A stretch of DNA of 64,000 nt, taken from Microbacterium sufflavum. Lineage in GTDB: Bacteria > Actinomycetota > Actinomycetes > Actinomycetales > Microbacteriaceae. Location of the stretch: contig NZ_JAHWXK010000001.1 in assembly GCF_023091155.1 (NCBI RefSeq), positions 1,736,001 through 1,800,000 of the forward strand, read 5' to 3'. The notes below the pieces were generated by a model. That model did not search any database. It had not been told where the DNA came from and saw only the letters and a list, made by a program, of their open reading frames with translations. A program made the position numbers and the translations under genes. Positions 16,567 to 23,990 of the stretch are shown here, in pieces (position 1 is the first letter of the stretch; each line of letters begins with the position of its first letter).

Positions 16567-16968
16567 ATGACCGCCACCACCCCCTCCGTCCTCTTCGTCT
16601 GCGTGCACAACGCCGGGCGCTCGCAGATGGCCGCGGGGTTCCTCCGCGAGCTCGCCGGTGACCGCATCGAGGTGAGGTCCGCGGGGTCGCTGCCCGCGGA
16701 CCGCATCAATCCCGTCGCAGTGGAGGCCATGGCCGAGGTCGGGATCGACATCACCGCCGAGCAGCCGAAGGTGCTCACCGTGGACGCCGTCAAGGCGTCG
16801 GACGTCGTGATCACGATGGGATGCGGCGACGCGTGCCCCATCTTCCCCGGAAAGCGCTACGAGGACTGGACGCTCGAGGATCCGGCAGGGCAGGGGATCG
16901 AGGCGGTGCGACCGATCCGCGATGACATCCGCACGCGGATCGAGGCGCTCGTGGGAGAGCTGATCTGA
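16567..16968 (+). CDS. arsC: arsenate reductase, low-molecular-weight phosphatase fold
   Basis: 133 residues. The P-loop VLFVCVHNAGRSQMA (Cys12-x5-Arg18) is the catalytic loop shared by LMW tyrosine phosphatases and ArsC. The segment ITMGCGDACPIFPGKRYEDW matches the arsenate reductase subgroup, in which arsenate bound at the first Cys is reduced through further Cys residues or mycothiol. In actinobacteria the mycothiol-dependent type is common; which route applies here is not shown by sequence alone. The ATG follows AGGAG. No arsenite exporter or arsR is adjacent, so the gene is isolated from the usual ars operon. Confidence 0.85.
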   Translation: MTATTPSVLFVCVHNAGRSQMAAGFLRELAGDRIEVRSAGSLPADRINPVAVEAMAEVGIDITAEQPKVLTVDAVKASDVVITMGCGDACPIFPGKRYEDWTLEDPAGQGIEAVRPIRDDIRTRIEALVGELI

Positions 16969-17086
16969 GCCGAGCTCCGGGCTCACCGTCCGTGGGCGTG
17001 GGCGTTCCTCGCCCTTTCCCCCGAAGTGGGATATATTGCTGAAACGTAGAACTTCACTCTCCAATACTCCCCAACTGGAGGAACGC

Positions 17087-17773
17087 GTGACACTCTCAGG
17101 TGGTCCGCTCGAGCGTCGGTCGATGAGCGACGAGGCGTTCGTGCGGCTGCAGGACGCCATCATCAGCGGAGAGCTGCCCCCGGGGGAGCGACTGCGCGAC
17201 TACGAACTCGCGGAACGCCTCGGCACCTCCAAGACACCGATCCGTCATGCGCTCGACCGCCTGGCCGACAACGGGCTCGTCGAGATGCAGCGCAACCGCT
17301 ACACGCGGGTCGCCCCCATCGATCTCAACCGGGTCCGCAATGCGGTCGACCTGTTCGGCGACATCTGGATCGGCTCGGTGCGTCACGTGCTGCCGGTGAT
17401 CCAGGACGACGACGTGTCGTATCTGGTCGAGCTCGCGGACGACATGGCGACGGCGGTCAATTCCCGAGACGTCATCGGGTTCGGCGCCGCACTGCGCGGT
17501 GCCGCGACCGGGTTCGCTCGCATCGAGGGCAACGCGGCGCGGGCGACGGTGATCGAGCGGCTCGGTCCTCAGATCCGCCGCTTCAGCCAGCACTCCAAAG
17601 ACGTGTTCGACTGGGCGGCGGTGGGCGACGTGGTCGCCTCGATCCGTGACGCCCTCGAGGAGCGCGACGCCGTCAAGATCCGTGCCGTGCTCGTCACGCT
17701 GTTCGACGAGGTGCTGCCCTCCATCATCGACCGCGCGGAGGCCGAGGGCCTCGCCGGCACGACGGCCGAGTAG
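17087..17773 (+). CDS. GntR-family transcriptional regulator
   Basis: 228 residues. The N-terminal winged helix (residues about 15-75: VRLQDAIISGELPPGERLRDYELAERLGTSKTP, RHALDRLADNGLVE) is the GntR signature. The C-terminal helical domain resembles FCD but is less typical: the metal-binding His residues I would expect are not obvious. GTG 17087 is chosen because GGAGG (17077-17081) lies six bases upstream. A strong hairpin follows the stop. It is monocistronic, with target and ligand unknown. Confidence 0.88.
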   Translation: MTLSGGPLERRSMSDEAFVRLQDAIISGELPPGERLRDYELAERLGTSKTPIRHALDRLADNGLVEMQRNRYTRVAPIDLNRVRNAVDLFGDIWIGSVRHVLPVIQDDDVSYLVELADDMATAVNSRDVIGFGAALRGAATGFARIEGNAARATVIERLGPQIRRFSQHSKDVFDWAAVGDVVASIRDALEERDAVKIRAVLVTLFDEVLPSIIDRAEAEGLAGTTAE

Positions 17774-17787
17774 GACGAGGACACCGA

Positions 17788-17820
17788 ACGAGGGCGGCCG
17801 CGCGGTGCGGCCGCCCTCGT
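17788..17820. terminator. bidirectional terminator between gntR and aspS
   Basis: ACGAGGGCGGCCGC (17788-17801) and GCGGCCGCCCTCGT (17807-17820) form a perfect 14-bp stem with loop GCGGT. It lies between the convergent stops of the GntR gene and the aspartyl-tRNA synthetase gene. Confidence 0.8.
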
Positions 17821-17839
17821 CGTGTCCGGCGCTCTCGCG

Positions 17840-19141
17840 CTACGGCGTCAGGCGGTGCAGGTCGCGCGGGAACAGCGTGACCTCGCGGACGTTGGGCGCG
17901 TCGACGAGTCGCGCGATCCAGCGCTCCAGGCCGATCGCGAACCCGCCGTGCGGCGGCATCCCGTGCGCGAACGCCTCGAGGTAGCCGCGGTAAGCGTCGG
18001 GCGATTCGCCCCCGGCCTCGATCGCGGCGACCAGTTCGGAGTGACGGTGCCGCCGCTGCCCGCCCGTCACCAGCTCCAGCCCCCGGAAGAGCAGGTCGAA
18101 GCTGTTGCTCCAGCGCTCGTCGTCGGGTTGCGGGTGCGTGTAGAACGGACGCTTGGCCATCGGGTACCCCTCGACCGCGAGCACGTCGCTGCCGAACTCG
18201 GCCATGGCCCACTCGCCGAGCGCTCGCTCGTGCGCCGGTGCCAGGTCGGGCTCGTCGTCGGGCGCCCCCACCAGGCGCAGCGCGTCGCGGAAGTGGATGA
18301 CCGGGATCTCCTCGGGGATCGTCGGCAGCGGCACCCGGAGCTGCGCCACGGCCGCGGCCGCCTCCGTGCGGATCCCGTCGAGCATTCCTCGCAGCACCTC
18401 CCCCAGGAGCGACAGCACGTCGCGGTGGTCGCGGACGAAGCCGAACTCCACATCGAGCGACACGTACTCGGCCAGGTGCCGCACGGTGTCATGGGGCTCT
18501 GCGCGGAACACCGGCCCCACCTCGTACACGCGCTCGAACACCCCGACGAGCTGCTGCTTGTAGAACTGCGGGCTCTGCGCCAGATACGCCGGACGGCCGA
18601 AGTAGTCCACGGGGAACACGTTCGCGCCCGACTCCGTCGCGGTCGCCACGATCTTCGGCGTGTGGACCTCGGTGAAGCCGGCGGCGTCGAGCGTGCGGCG
18701 AAAGGCCCGCAGGCTCGCGGCCGCCAGTTCCCAGGTCGCCCGGCGGGCGGGGTGGCGCCACAGCACCGGCGCGTGGTCGAGCAGCGTGTGCAGCGTCGCG
18801 TCGAGGGTCGGCCGCCACAGGTCCACCACGGGGGTCGCTGCGGGCTCGGACAGCAGCTCGATCCGAGGCGAGGCGACCTCGACGCCACCGGGCGCCTGCG
18901 GGTTCGCGGATACGGTGCCGGTGACGCGGACGACGGTCTCCTCGGGCGGCAGGCCGCCGTCGGGCAGCTCGCTCGGCCGCAGCACGACCTGCGCCAGCCC
19001 GGAGCGGTCGCGCAGGATCAGGAAGGCGACGGAGGCGAGCTGGCGGCGGCGGTGCACGTGGCCGAGGAGCGTGACGCTCCGGCCCGGCGCGGTGCGGGAC
19101 AGTTCGGTCGCGAGCGTGCGACCGGGGTCGGGTGATCTCAT
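17840..19141 (-). CDS. aspS: archaeal-type aspartyl-tRNA synthetase (possibly non-discriminating)
   Basis: 433 residues, class IIb. The N-terminal OB-fold anticodon domain covers residues 1-105 (GHVHRRRQLASVAFLILRDRSG, VSANPQAPGGVEV). The catalytic domain follows with motif 2 region VGPVFRAEP and motif 3 GGFAIGLERWIARL. It lacks the GAD insertion and is far shorter than the roughly 590-residue bacterial AspRS, so it belongs to the archaeal/eukaryotic-like AspRS-2 type. His after GHV and the Pro-containing loop resemble enzymes that also charge tRNA-Asn (from memory of the family, moderate certainty). It is preceded on the same strand by a T-box element with an Asp codon in its loop. It may be a second AspRS or an inhibitor-resistant copy; the rest of the genome decides. 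Confidence 0.9.
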   Translation of the reverse strand: MRSPDPGRTLATELSRTAPGRSVTLLGHVHRRRQLASVAFLILRDRSGLAQVVLRPSELPDGGLPPEETVVRVTGTVSANPQAPGGVEVASPRIELLSEPAATPVVDLWRPTLDATLHTLLDHAPVLWRHPARRATWELAAASLRAFRRTLDAAGFTEVHTPKIVATATESGANVFPVDYFGRPAYLAQSPQFYKQQLVGVFERVYEVGPVFRAEPHDTVRHLAEYVSLDVEFGFVRDHRDVLSLLGEVLRGMLDGIRTEAAAAVAQLRVPLPTIPEEIPVIHFRDALRLVGAPDDEPDLAPAHERALGEWAMAEFGSDVLAVEGYPMAKRPFYTHPQPDDERWSNSFDLLFRGLELVTGGQRRHRHSELVAAIEAGGESPDAYRGYLEAFAHGMPPHGGFAIGLERWIARLVDAPNVREVTLFPRDLHRLTP

Positions 19142-19316
19142 TCTTCCTCCAGGTTGTGGAAGCCCTGGAGGTGCGGGCGGGGGCTAGATCGCGGTGCCAC
19201 CACACCTTCGCCGGTGAGACACCGGCCTCTCGTCGGTACGCCGGACGCGCGGGGACCGCTTGCCGTCGAGGCCGGGGGTCGTCACGCCCCGCAGTCGCCA
19301 CCGCCAGTCTAGGGGA
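19142..19316 (-). promoter_or_regulatory. T-box riboswitch, translational type, Asp specifier
   Basis: On the minus strand a short stem I with GGGG/CCCC arms (19290-19275) has a loop containing GAC (19283-19281), an Asp codon, as in ultrashort actinobacterial T-boxes. A second hairpin is GCCGGTG-TCT-CACCGGC. The T-box TGGCACCGCG lies at 19199-19190. After it, CCTCCAGG (19171-19164) can pair with CCTGGAGG (19153-19146), which contains the ribosome site of aspS. Uncharged tRNA-Asp would stabilise the alternative fold and expose GGAGG. The T-box core and the ribosome-site pairing are seen directly; the full fold is inferred. Confidence 0.85.
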
Positions 19317-19371
19317 CCGGGTTCTCGGCAGATCCACAGCATTCCGATATGGGCGTCTCGTACTCTGGGAC

Positions 19372-19468
19372 CTCCAAGGGGAGTACTCCGACACGGTCTG
19401 GTCGTCATTACGGATGCATCGCATCCCGGCCCACCGGTCCCGATTCGGGATGGAGAAGACTTTGGCGC
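19372..19468 (+). promoter_or_regulatory. yybP-ykoY (manganese) riboswitch
   Basis: The conserved core is present: AAGGGGAGTA at 19376-19385, GGTCTGGTCGTCATTACGG in the middle arm and GAAGACTTTGG at 19455-19465. The closing stem is CCAAGG (19374-19379) with CTTTGG (19460-19465). It lies directly upstream of terC, the classical partner of this riboswitch, which binds Mn2+. TACTCC (19384-19389) can pair with GGAGTA (19489-19494), the ribosome site of terC, suggesting translational control; that pairing is my inference. Confidence 0.88.
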
Positions 19469-19498
19469 TGTTCTGCCACGCCGAATCTGGAGTATCCC

Positions 19499-20512
19499 TT
19501 GGACGTCACCCCTCTCATCTGGGTCATCACGATCGCGGTCACGATCGCGTTCTTCGTGTACGAGTTCTTCGCCCACGTGCGCACGCCGCACGAGCCGACC
19601 ATCGGTGAATCCGCCCGCTGGTCCATCTTCTACATCAGCCTGGCGCTGCTCTTCGGCGTGGGCATCGGCATGGTCTCCGGGTGGACGTACGGCGGCGAGT
19701 ACTTCGCCGGGTACCTCACCGAGAAGGCCCTGTCGATCGACAATCTCTTCGTGTTCCTGATCGTCATGACCGGGTTCGCCGTGCCGAAGATCTACCAGCA
19801 GAAGGTGCTGATGATCGGCATCGTGATCGCCCTGATCCTGCGCGGCATCTTCATCGCGGTCGGCGCGACGCTGATCGAGAACTTCTCCTGGATCTTCTAC
19901 GTGTTCGGCGCGCTCCTGCTCTTCCTCGCCTACCGGCAGGCGTTCAGCAACCACGAGAGCAACCCCGCGAACGGCCGCTTCATGACCTTCGTGCGCCGTC
20001 ACCTCCCCGTCAGCGAGGAGTACAACAACGACCGGCTGACCGTCGTCAAGAACGGGAAGCGCTTCGTCACCCCGATGCTGCTGACCATCATCGCGATCGG
20101 GTTCATCGACCTCGTGTTCGCCGTCGACTCGATCCCCGCGATCTACGGTCTCACCGATCAGGCGTACATCGTGTTCACCGCCAACGCGTTCGCCCTCATG
20201 GGGCTGCGCCAGCTGTACTTCCTCATCGGCGGACTGCTGGAGCGCCTGGTCTACTTGGCCCAGGGCCTCGCCGTGATCCTCGCGTTCATCGGCGTGAAGC
20301 TGGTGCTGCACGCGCTGCACGTCAACGAGGTCCCCTTCATCAACAACGGCGAGCCGATGCTGTGGGCGCCCGAGATCCCGATCTGGTTCTCGCTGCTCTT
20401 CATCGCCGCGACCATCGCCGTCGCCACCGTCGCGAGTCTGCTCAAGACCCGCAAGACCGCTTCTCTTCCCCCCACGACCGGCACCACCCCCATCGACAAG
20501 GAGCACTCTTGA
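19499..20512 (+). CDS. terC: TerC-family integral membrane metal transporter
   Basis: 337 residues. TTG 19499 is chosen because GGAG lies six bases upstream and the protein then begins MDVTPLIWVITI. An ATG at 19349 is excluded, since it would lie upstream of and read through the riboswitch. Seven or more membrane helices are visible, with the TerC motifs GGEYFAGYLTEKALSIDNLFVF and IGFIDLVFAVDSIPA, whose Asp/Glu residues in helices are thought to bind metal. Members controlled by yybP-ykoY RNAs export Mn2+, some supplying extracytoplasmic enzymes. The C-terminal tail is short and soluble. The next gene, a CNNM-type protein, is 94 bases downstream and may be cotranscribed. Confidence 0.92.
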   Translation: MDVTPLIWVITIAVTIAFFVYEFFAHVRTPHEPTIGESARWSIFYISLALLFGVGIGMVSGWTYGGEYFAGYLTEKALSIDNLFVFLIVMTGFAVPKIYQQKVLMIGIVIALILRGIFIAVGATLIENFSWIFYVFGALLLFLAYRQAFSNHESNPANGRFMTFVRRHLPVSEEYNNDRLTVVKNGKRFVTPMLLTIIAIGFIDLVFAVDSIPAIYGLTDQAYIVFTANAFALMGLRQLYFLIGGLLERLVYLAQGLAVILAFIGVKLVLHALHVNEVPFINNGEPMLWAPEIPIWFSLLFIAATIAVATVASLLKTRKTASLPPTTGTTPIDKEHS

Positions 20513-20554
20513 GCGCGCAGCGCTGTTCTGACTCTTCGGACTCTGACAGTACGG

Positions 20555-20576
20555 GCGCCCGGTTCATCCCGGGCGC
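20555..20576 (+). terminator. hairpin between terC and the CNNM-type gene
   Basis: GCGCCCGG (20555-20562) and CCGGGCGC (20569-20576) form an 8-bp stem with loop TTCATC. It lacks a T tract, so it may be a weak terminator, an RNA-processing barrier or an attenuator rather than a full stop. Confidence 0.4.
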
Positions 20577-20606
20577 TCACCCCGCACCCGGAAAGGAAGC
20601 CCGCTG

Positions 20607-21893
20607 ATGGGCGACCTGCTCCTGAACATCGCCCTCGTCCTCGTGTTCGTGCTGATCGGCGGCGTCTTCGCGGCGACCGAGATGGCGCTGGTCACGCTGC
20701 GAGAGAGCCAGATCAACGCGATCGGCCAGCGCGGGAAGCGCGGCGCCAAGGTCGCCGGGCTGGCCCGCAACCCCAACACCTTCCTCTCGGCGGTGCAGAT
20801 CGGCGTGACCGTGGCGGGCTTCGCGTCTGCCGCCTACGGCGCCACCTCGATCGCTCCGTCGCTCGCGCCCCTGTTCGAGAGCTGGGGACTCGCCCCCGCC
20901 GTGGCGCTCACGGTCGCCACCCTCGTGCTCACCCTCGTGATCGCGTACCTGTCGCTCGTGCTCGGCGAGCTCGTGCCGAAGCGTCTCGCGATCCAGCGCA
21001 ACGCCCAGTTCGCGTATGCCGTCGCCCCGGCCCTGAACGGCTTCGCGACCGTCATGCGACCGGTGATCTGGCTGCTGTCCGTGTCGACGAACGCCCTCGT
21101 GCGCCTGCTCGGCGGCGACCCGCACAAGACCAGCGACGAGCTGACCGACGAGGAGGTGCGCGACATCGTCGCGACGCACCAGGGGCTGCCCGACGACGAG
21201 CGCCGCATCCTCGACGACGTGCTGTCGCTGCGCGGCCGCCAGGTGAGCGAGGTCATGCGACCGCGACCCGAGGTGGTGGCGCTCGACCAGGCCGCCACCG
21301 TGGGCGCTGCCATGCAGCAGGTGCGGGAGCTGCCGTTCTCGCGCTACCCGGTGTCGGACACCTCGATCGACGACATCACCGGGTTCGTGCACGTGCGCGA
21401 CCTGTTCGAGGCCGCGGCCGACGACCCGGAGCGACCGCTGGCGGCCCTCGTGCGCCAGATCCCCTACATCCCCTCGACCGCCCGGGTGCTGCCGACGCTG
21501 ACCCGCATGCGCGCGGAGGGCCACCACATCGCGGTCGTCGTCGACGAGTACGGCGGCACGGACGGGCTCGTGACGCTCGAGGACCTGGTGGAGGAGGTTG
21601 TGGGCGAGATCTTCGACGAGTACGACGCCGAGGTGTTCATCTCGGCCGACGACGGGCTCGACGGACGCCTCAACCTGCAGGACTTCGAGGAGGCCACCGG
21701 GCTGGCCATGCCGCGCGGATCGTCGGACACCATCGCCGGATTCGTCACGGAACAGCTCGGACGCCTCGCGGTGGTCGGCGACACGGTCGAGGTGCCCGGC
21801 GCGACCATCCAGGTGGCAGAGGTGGATCGGCGCCGGATCGCCCGGGTGCGGGTGACGCTGCACGCCGAGCCGGAGCCCGCCGCGGAGCACTGA
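20607..21893 (+). CDS. CNNM/CorC-type hemolysin-family protein
   Basis: 428 residues. The N-terminal DUF21 domain has three to four membrane helices (about residues 1-180, including GGVFAATEMALVTLRESQINA and LVLGELVPKRLAIQ). A CBS-pair follows (EVMRPRPEVVALD, FVHVRDLF, IAVVVDEYGGTDGLVTLEDLVEEVVGEI). The C-terminal CorC_HlyC domain covers about residues 340-425. The family (CNNM, CorB, PaeA) moves or controls divalent cations, often Mg2+, with ATP binding in the CBS part. The ribosome site GGAAAGGAAG precedes the ATG. Following terC under a Mn2+ riboswitch suggests a joint role in cation balance. Confidence 0.9.
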   Translation: MGDLLLNIALVLVFVLIGGVFAATEMALVTLRESQINAIGQRGKRGAKVAGLARNPNTFLSAVQIGVTVAGFASAAYGATSIAPSLAPLFESWGLAPAVALTVATLVLTLVIAYLSLVLGELVPKRLAIQRNAQFAYAVAPALNGFATVMRPVIWLLSVSTNALVRLLGGDPHKTSDELTDEEVRDIVATHQGLPDDERRILDDVLSLRGRQVSEVMRPRPEVVALDQAATVGAAMQQVRELPFSRYPVSDTSIDDITGFVHVRDLFEAAADDPERPLAALVRQIPYIPSTARVLPTLTRMRAEGHHIAVVVDEYGGTDGLVTLEDLVEEVVGEIFDEYDAEVFISADDGLDGRLNLQDFEEATGLAMPRGSSDTIAGFVTEQLGRLAVVGDTVEVPGATIQVAEVDRRRIARVRVTLHAEPEPAAEH

Positions 21894-21917
21894 GCGCGGG
21901 GCGTCCGGCCGGCATGG

Positions 21918-22823
21918 TCAGGCCGGACGCACCGCGCTGCCGAGCTCGCTCAGGCCCTCGCTCAGAACCTCGACCAGCAGCCGCGCATAGCGGCCGTCGG
22001 GGTCGAGGTCGGGATCGAACACGGTGATGCTCGCACCGATCGCCCGCGGAGCGAGGCCCCGCAGCAGCGCCGTCAGCTCGTCGGGGGAGAGGCCGCCGGG
22101 ATCGGGGCTGTCCACCGCGGGCATCACCGTGGGGTCGAGCACGTCGACGTCGAGCTGGAGCCAGTACCCCTCGCCCGCCGCTGCGGCGGACTCGGACGCG
22201 ACGGCCTGGGCTCCGCGCGCGGAGACCTCGGCGGCGGGGGTCACGCGTGCCAGGAGGCCGCGAACCTCCTCCTGCTCCTCGTCGTCGTCGCGGTGTCCGA
22301 CGTGGGCGGTGCGCCCCGCCGGGAAGTAGGGGGACAGGCCGTCGATGTCGGCGATGGCCGGCCAGTGCAGGCCGATCGCCGCCGCCAGGGCCTCGCCGGC
22401 GACGGCCGCGCACTCCTCGCTGTTGCCGGGGTGGCGGAAATCGGTGTGGCCGTCGATGTGCACGAGTCCCGCTCCGCCGCGTCTCTTCAGAGCGATCCCG
22501 GCGCCGACGAGGATGCCGCAGTCGCCGCCGATCACCAGGGGTGCCTGCCCCGCGTCGATCGCGTCGCCGATGCGCGCGGCCAGGCGCAGCGAGTGGTCGA
22601 CGAACGCGGCCTCGTTGCGGACCCGACCGGCCGGACGCACGTCGTCGTCGGCCACGTACCGGCCGGGGAGGACGACGCCGGAGTCGGTCGCGCCCCGGGC
22701 GGCGAACCGCTCGTAGAGCCCCGCCTCGCGCAACGCCTCCGGCGCTTTCGCCGAGCCGGGCACGCTCCCGGGCTCGGGCGGACGGAGGCCGAGGTTGCTG
22801 GGAGCGGACAGAAGAGTGATCAT
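21918..22823 (-). CDS. arginase/agmatinase-fold protein with altered metal motif
   Basis: 301 residues of the ureohydrolase superfamily. Metal motifs in order are VIGGDCGI, HIDGHTDFRHPG and LQLDVDVLDPTVMPAVDSPDPGG. The second and third carry the Asp/His ligands of the binuclear Mn site. The first motif is normally GGDHS, whose His binds Mn; here it is Cys, so metal binding or substrate may differ. ATG 22823 has a CAGAGT box seven bases upstream. An ATG at 22853 with GGAG close by is an alternative. The substrate is not predictable; arginine, agmatine or formimidoglutamate would be family options, but no matching pathway genes are near. Confidence 0.78.
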   Translation of the reverse strand: MITLLSAPSNLGLRPPEPGSVPGSAKAPEALREAGLYERFAARGATDSGVVLPGRYVADDDVRPAGRVRNEAAFVDHSLRLAARIGDAIDAGQAPLVIGGDCGILVGAGIALKRRGGAGLVHIDGHTDFRHPGNSEECAAVAGEALAAAIGLHWPAIADIDGLSPYFPAGRTAHVGHRDDDEEQEEVRGLLARVTPAAEVSARGAQAVASESAAAAGEGYWLQLDVDVLDPTVMPAVDSPDPGGLSPDELTALLRGLAPRAIGASITVFDPDLDPDGRYARLLVEVLSEGLSELGSAVRPA

Positions 22824-22881
22824 GCGGTCCACTCTGGCGGGGGCGACCGACATTCGCTCCGCCCGCGCGAGGGGAGCGGAT

Positions 22882-23571
22882 TCAGCGCTCGTGGTCGTGG
22901 TCGTGCTCGTGGTCGTGGTCGTGGTCGTGGTCGTGCTCCTCGAGGAGCATGCCGACCGAGGTCGCGCACGCGTCACCGCGCCAGGCCTCGATCCCCTCGC
23001 GGACGGCGAAGCCCGCGATGACGAGCCCCGCGACCGCGTCGGCCCACCACCACCCCAGCAGCGAGTTCGCCACGAGTCCGACGAGCACGGCGGCGGACAG
23101 ATACGTGCAGATCAGCGTCTGCATCGAGTCCGCGACCGCGGTGGCCGACCCCAGCTCGCGCCCCGCCCGGCGCTCGGCGAGGGAGAGGAACGGCATCACG
23201 ACCACGCTCACCGCGGTCAGCACGATCCCGACCGTGCTGTGCTCCGGCCGCTCCTGCGCGATCAGGGCCAGGACGGAACTCGCCGTCACGTACAGCGCGA
23301 GCGCGAAGAACGCGACCCCGATGACCCGCAGCGTCGGCTTCTCCCAGCGCTCGGGATCGGGCCGCGTGAACTGCCAGGCGACCGCCGCCGCCGAGAGCAC
23401 CTCGATCGTGGAGTCGAGCCCGAACCCGATCAGTGCGGCGGAGGAGGCCACGGAGCCCGCGGCGACGGCGATGATGGCCTCGATCACGTTGTAGCCGATC
23501 GTGACGCCCACGATCACGCGGATGCGGCGGTGCAGCGTCTGCCGGCGGGGCTCGGCGACCACGGCCGCCAT
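22882..23571 (-). CDS. cation diffusion facilitator with His/Asp-rich tail
   Basis: 229 residues. About five to six membrane helices are visible, including IGFGLDSTIEVLSAAAVAW, the position of the CDF metal-binding Asp, and ATAVADSMQTLICTYLSAA, which holds a second Ala-Asp pair; the family uses an HD-HD or DD-HD site. The C-terminus is a striking run of His-Asp and His-Glu pairs that would buffer metal in the cytosol. The start ATG overlaps the stop of the ArsR gene (TGATG), so sensor and exporter are one operon. Likely ions are Zn, Co, Ni or Cd; which one is not decided. The usual cytoplasmic CDF C-terminal domain is missing or very reduced, so the protein is short. Confidence 0.85.
   Translation of the reverse strand: MAAVVAEPRRQTLHRRIRVIVGVTIGYNVIEAIIAVAAGSVASSAALIGFGLDSTIEVLSAAAVAWQFTRPDPERWEKPTLRVIGVAFFALALYVTASSVLALIAQERPEHSTVGIVLTAVSVVVMPFLSLAERRAGRELGSATAVADSMQTLICTYLSAAVLVGLVANSLLGWWWADAVAGLVIAGFAVREGIEAWRGDACATSVGMLLEEHDHDHDHDHEHDHDHER
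22891..22938. repeat. hexanucleotide repeat encoding the His-Asp tail
   Basis: Eight perfect-register 6-base units (GTGGTC six times, GTGCTC twice on the plus strand) code for Asp-His or Glu-His on the minus strand. Gain or loss of a unit keeps the frame and changes tail length by two residues. Confidence 0.85.
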
Positions 23572-23906
23572 CAGCAGGTGCACCCCTCGCCGTCGCAGCA
23601 GTCCGGGTCGACGATCAGGGTGACCCGCATCAGCATGTCGAGCGCGGGAGCGAGGTGGCGGTCCGACAGGCGGTAGAGGCTGCGTCGCCCGTCGGCCGTG
23701 CTCTCGACGAGTCCGCAGCCGCGCAGGCACGCGAGATGGTTCGACATCGCCTGCCGCGAGACGCCGAGCGCCTCCGCGAGCTCGGCCGGGTACCGCGGCG
23801 ACGACCGGAGGGCGAGCAGGATCCCGGCGCGCGTCGTGTCGGACAGCGCGTGCCCGAGGCGGGCGACGGCGGCGGTGTGCGGAGTCGAGGCGAGCGCAGT
23901 GGTCAC
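23571..23906 (-). CDS. ArsR-family metal-sensing repressor
   Basis: 111 residues. The winged helix is RAGILLALRSSPRYPAELAE and VSRQAMSNHLACLRGCGLVE, with wing STADGRRSLYRL. Cys in LACLRGCG next to the recognition helix, and Cys-rich tail VDPDCCDGEGCTC, resemble the metal sites of CmtR/CadC-like sensors for Cd or Pb, although the exact ligand set differs. Start GTG 23906 has TACTGT (minus strand) six bases upstream, so the mRNA may be leaderless. It is cotranscribed with the CDF exporter. TGAATTCA at 23929-23936 is a short palindrome in the upstream AT-rich stretch and a possible operator. Confidence 0.88.
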   Translation of the reverse strand: MTTALASTPHTAAVARLGHALSDTTRAGILLALRSSPRYPAELAEALGVSRQAMSNHLACLRGCGLVESTADGRRSLYRLSDRHLAPALDMLMRVTLIVDPDCCDGEGCTC

Positions 23907-23990
23907 CCCTGAACAGTACAGAAAGAAGTGAATTCAGAAAAGAGTGAAGCGGGAGGGGCAACGGATGCGACCGCCCCTCCCGCCGCGATC

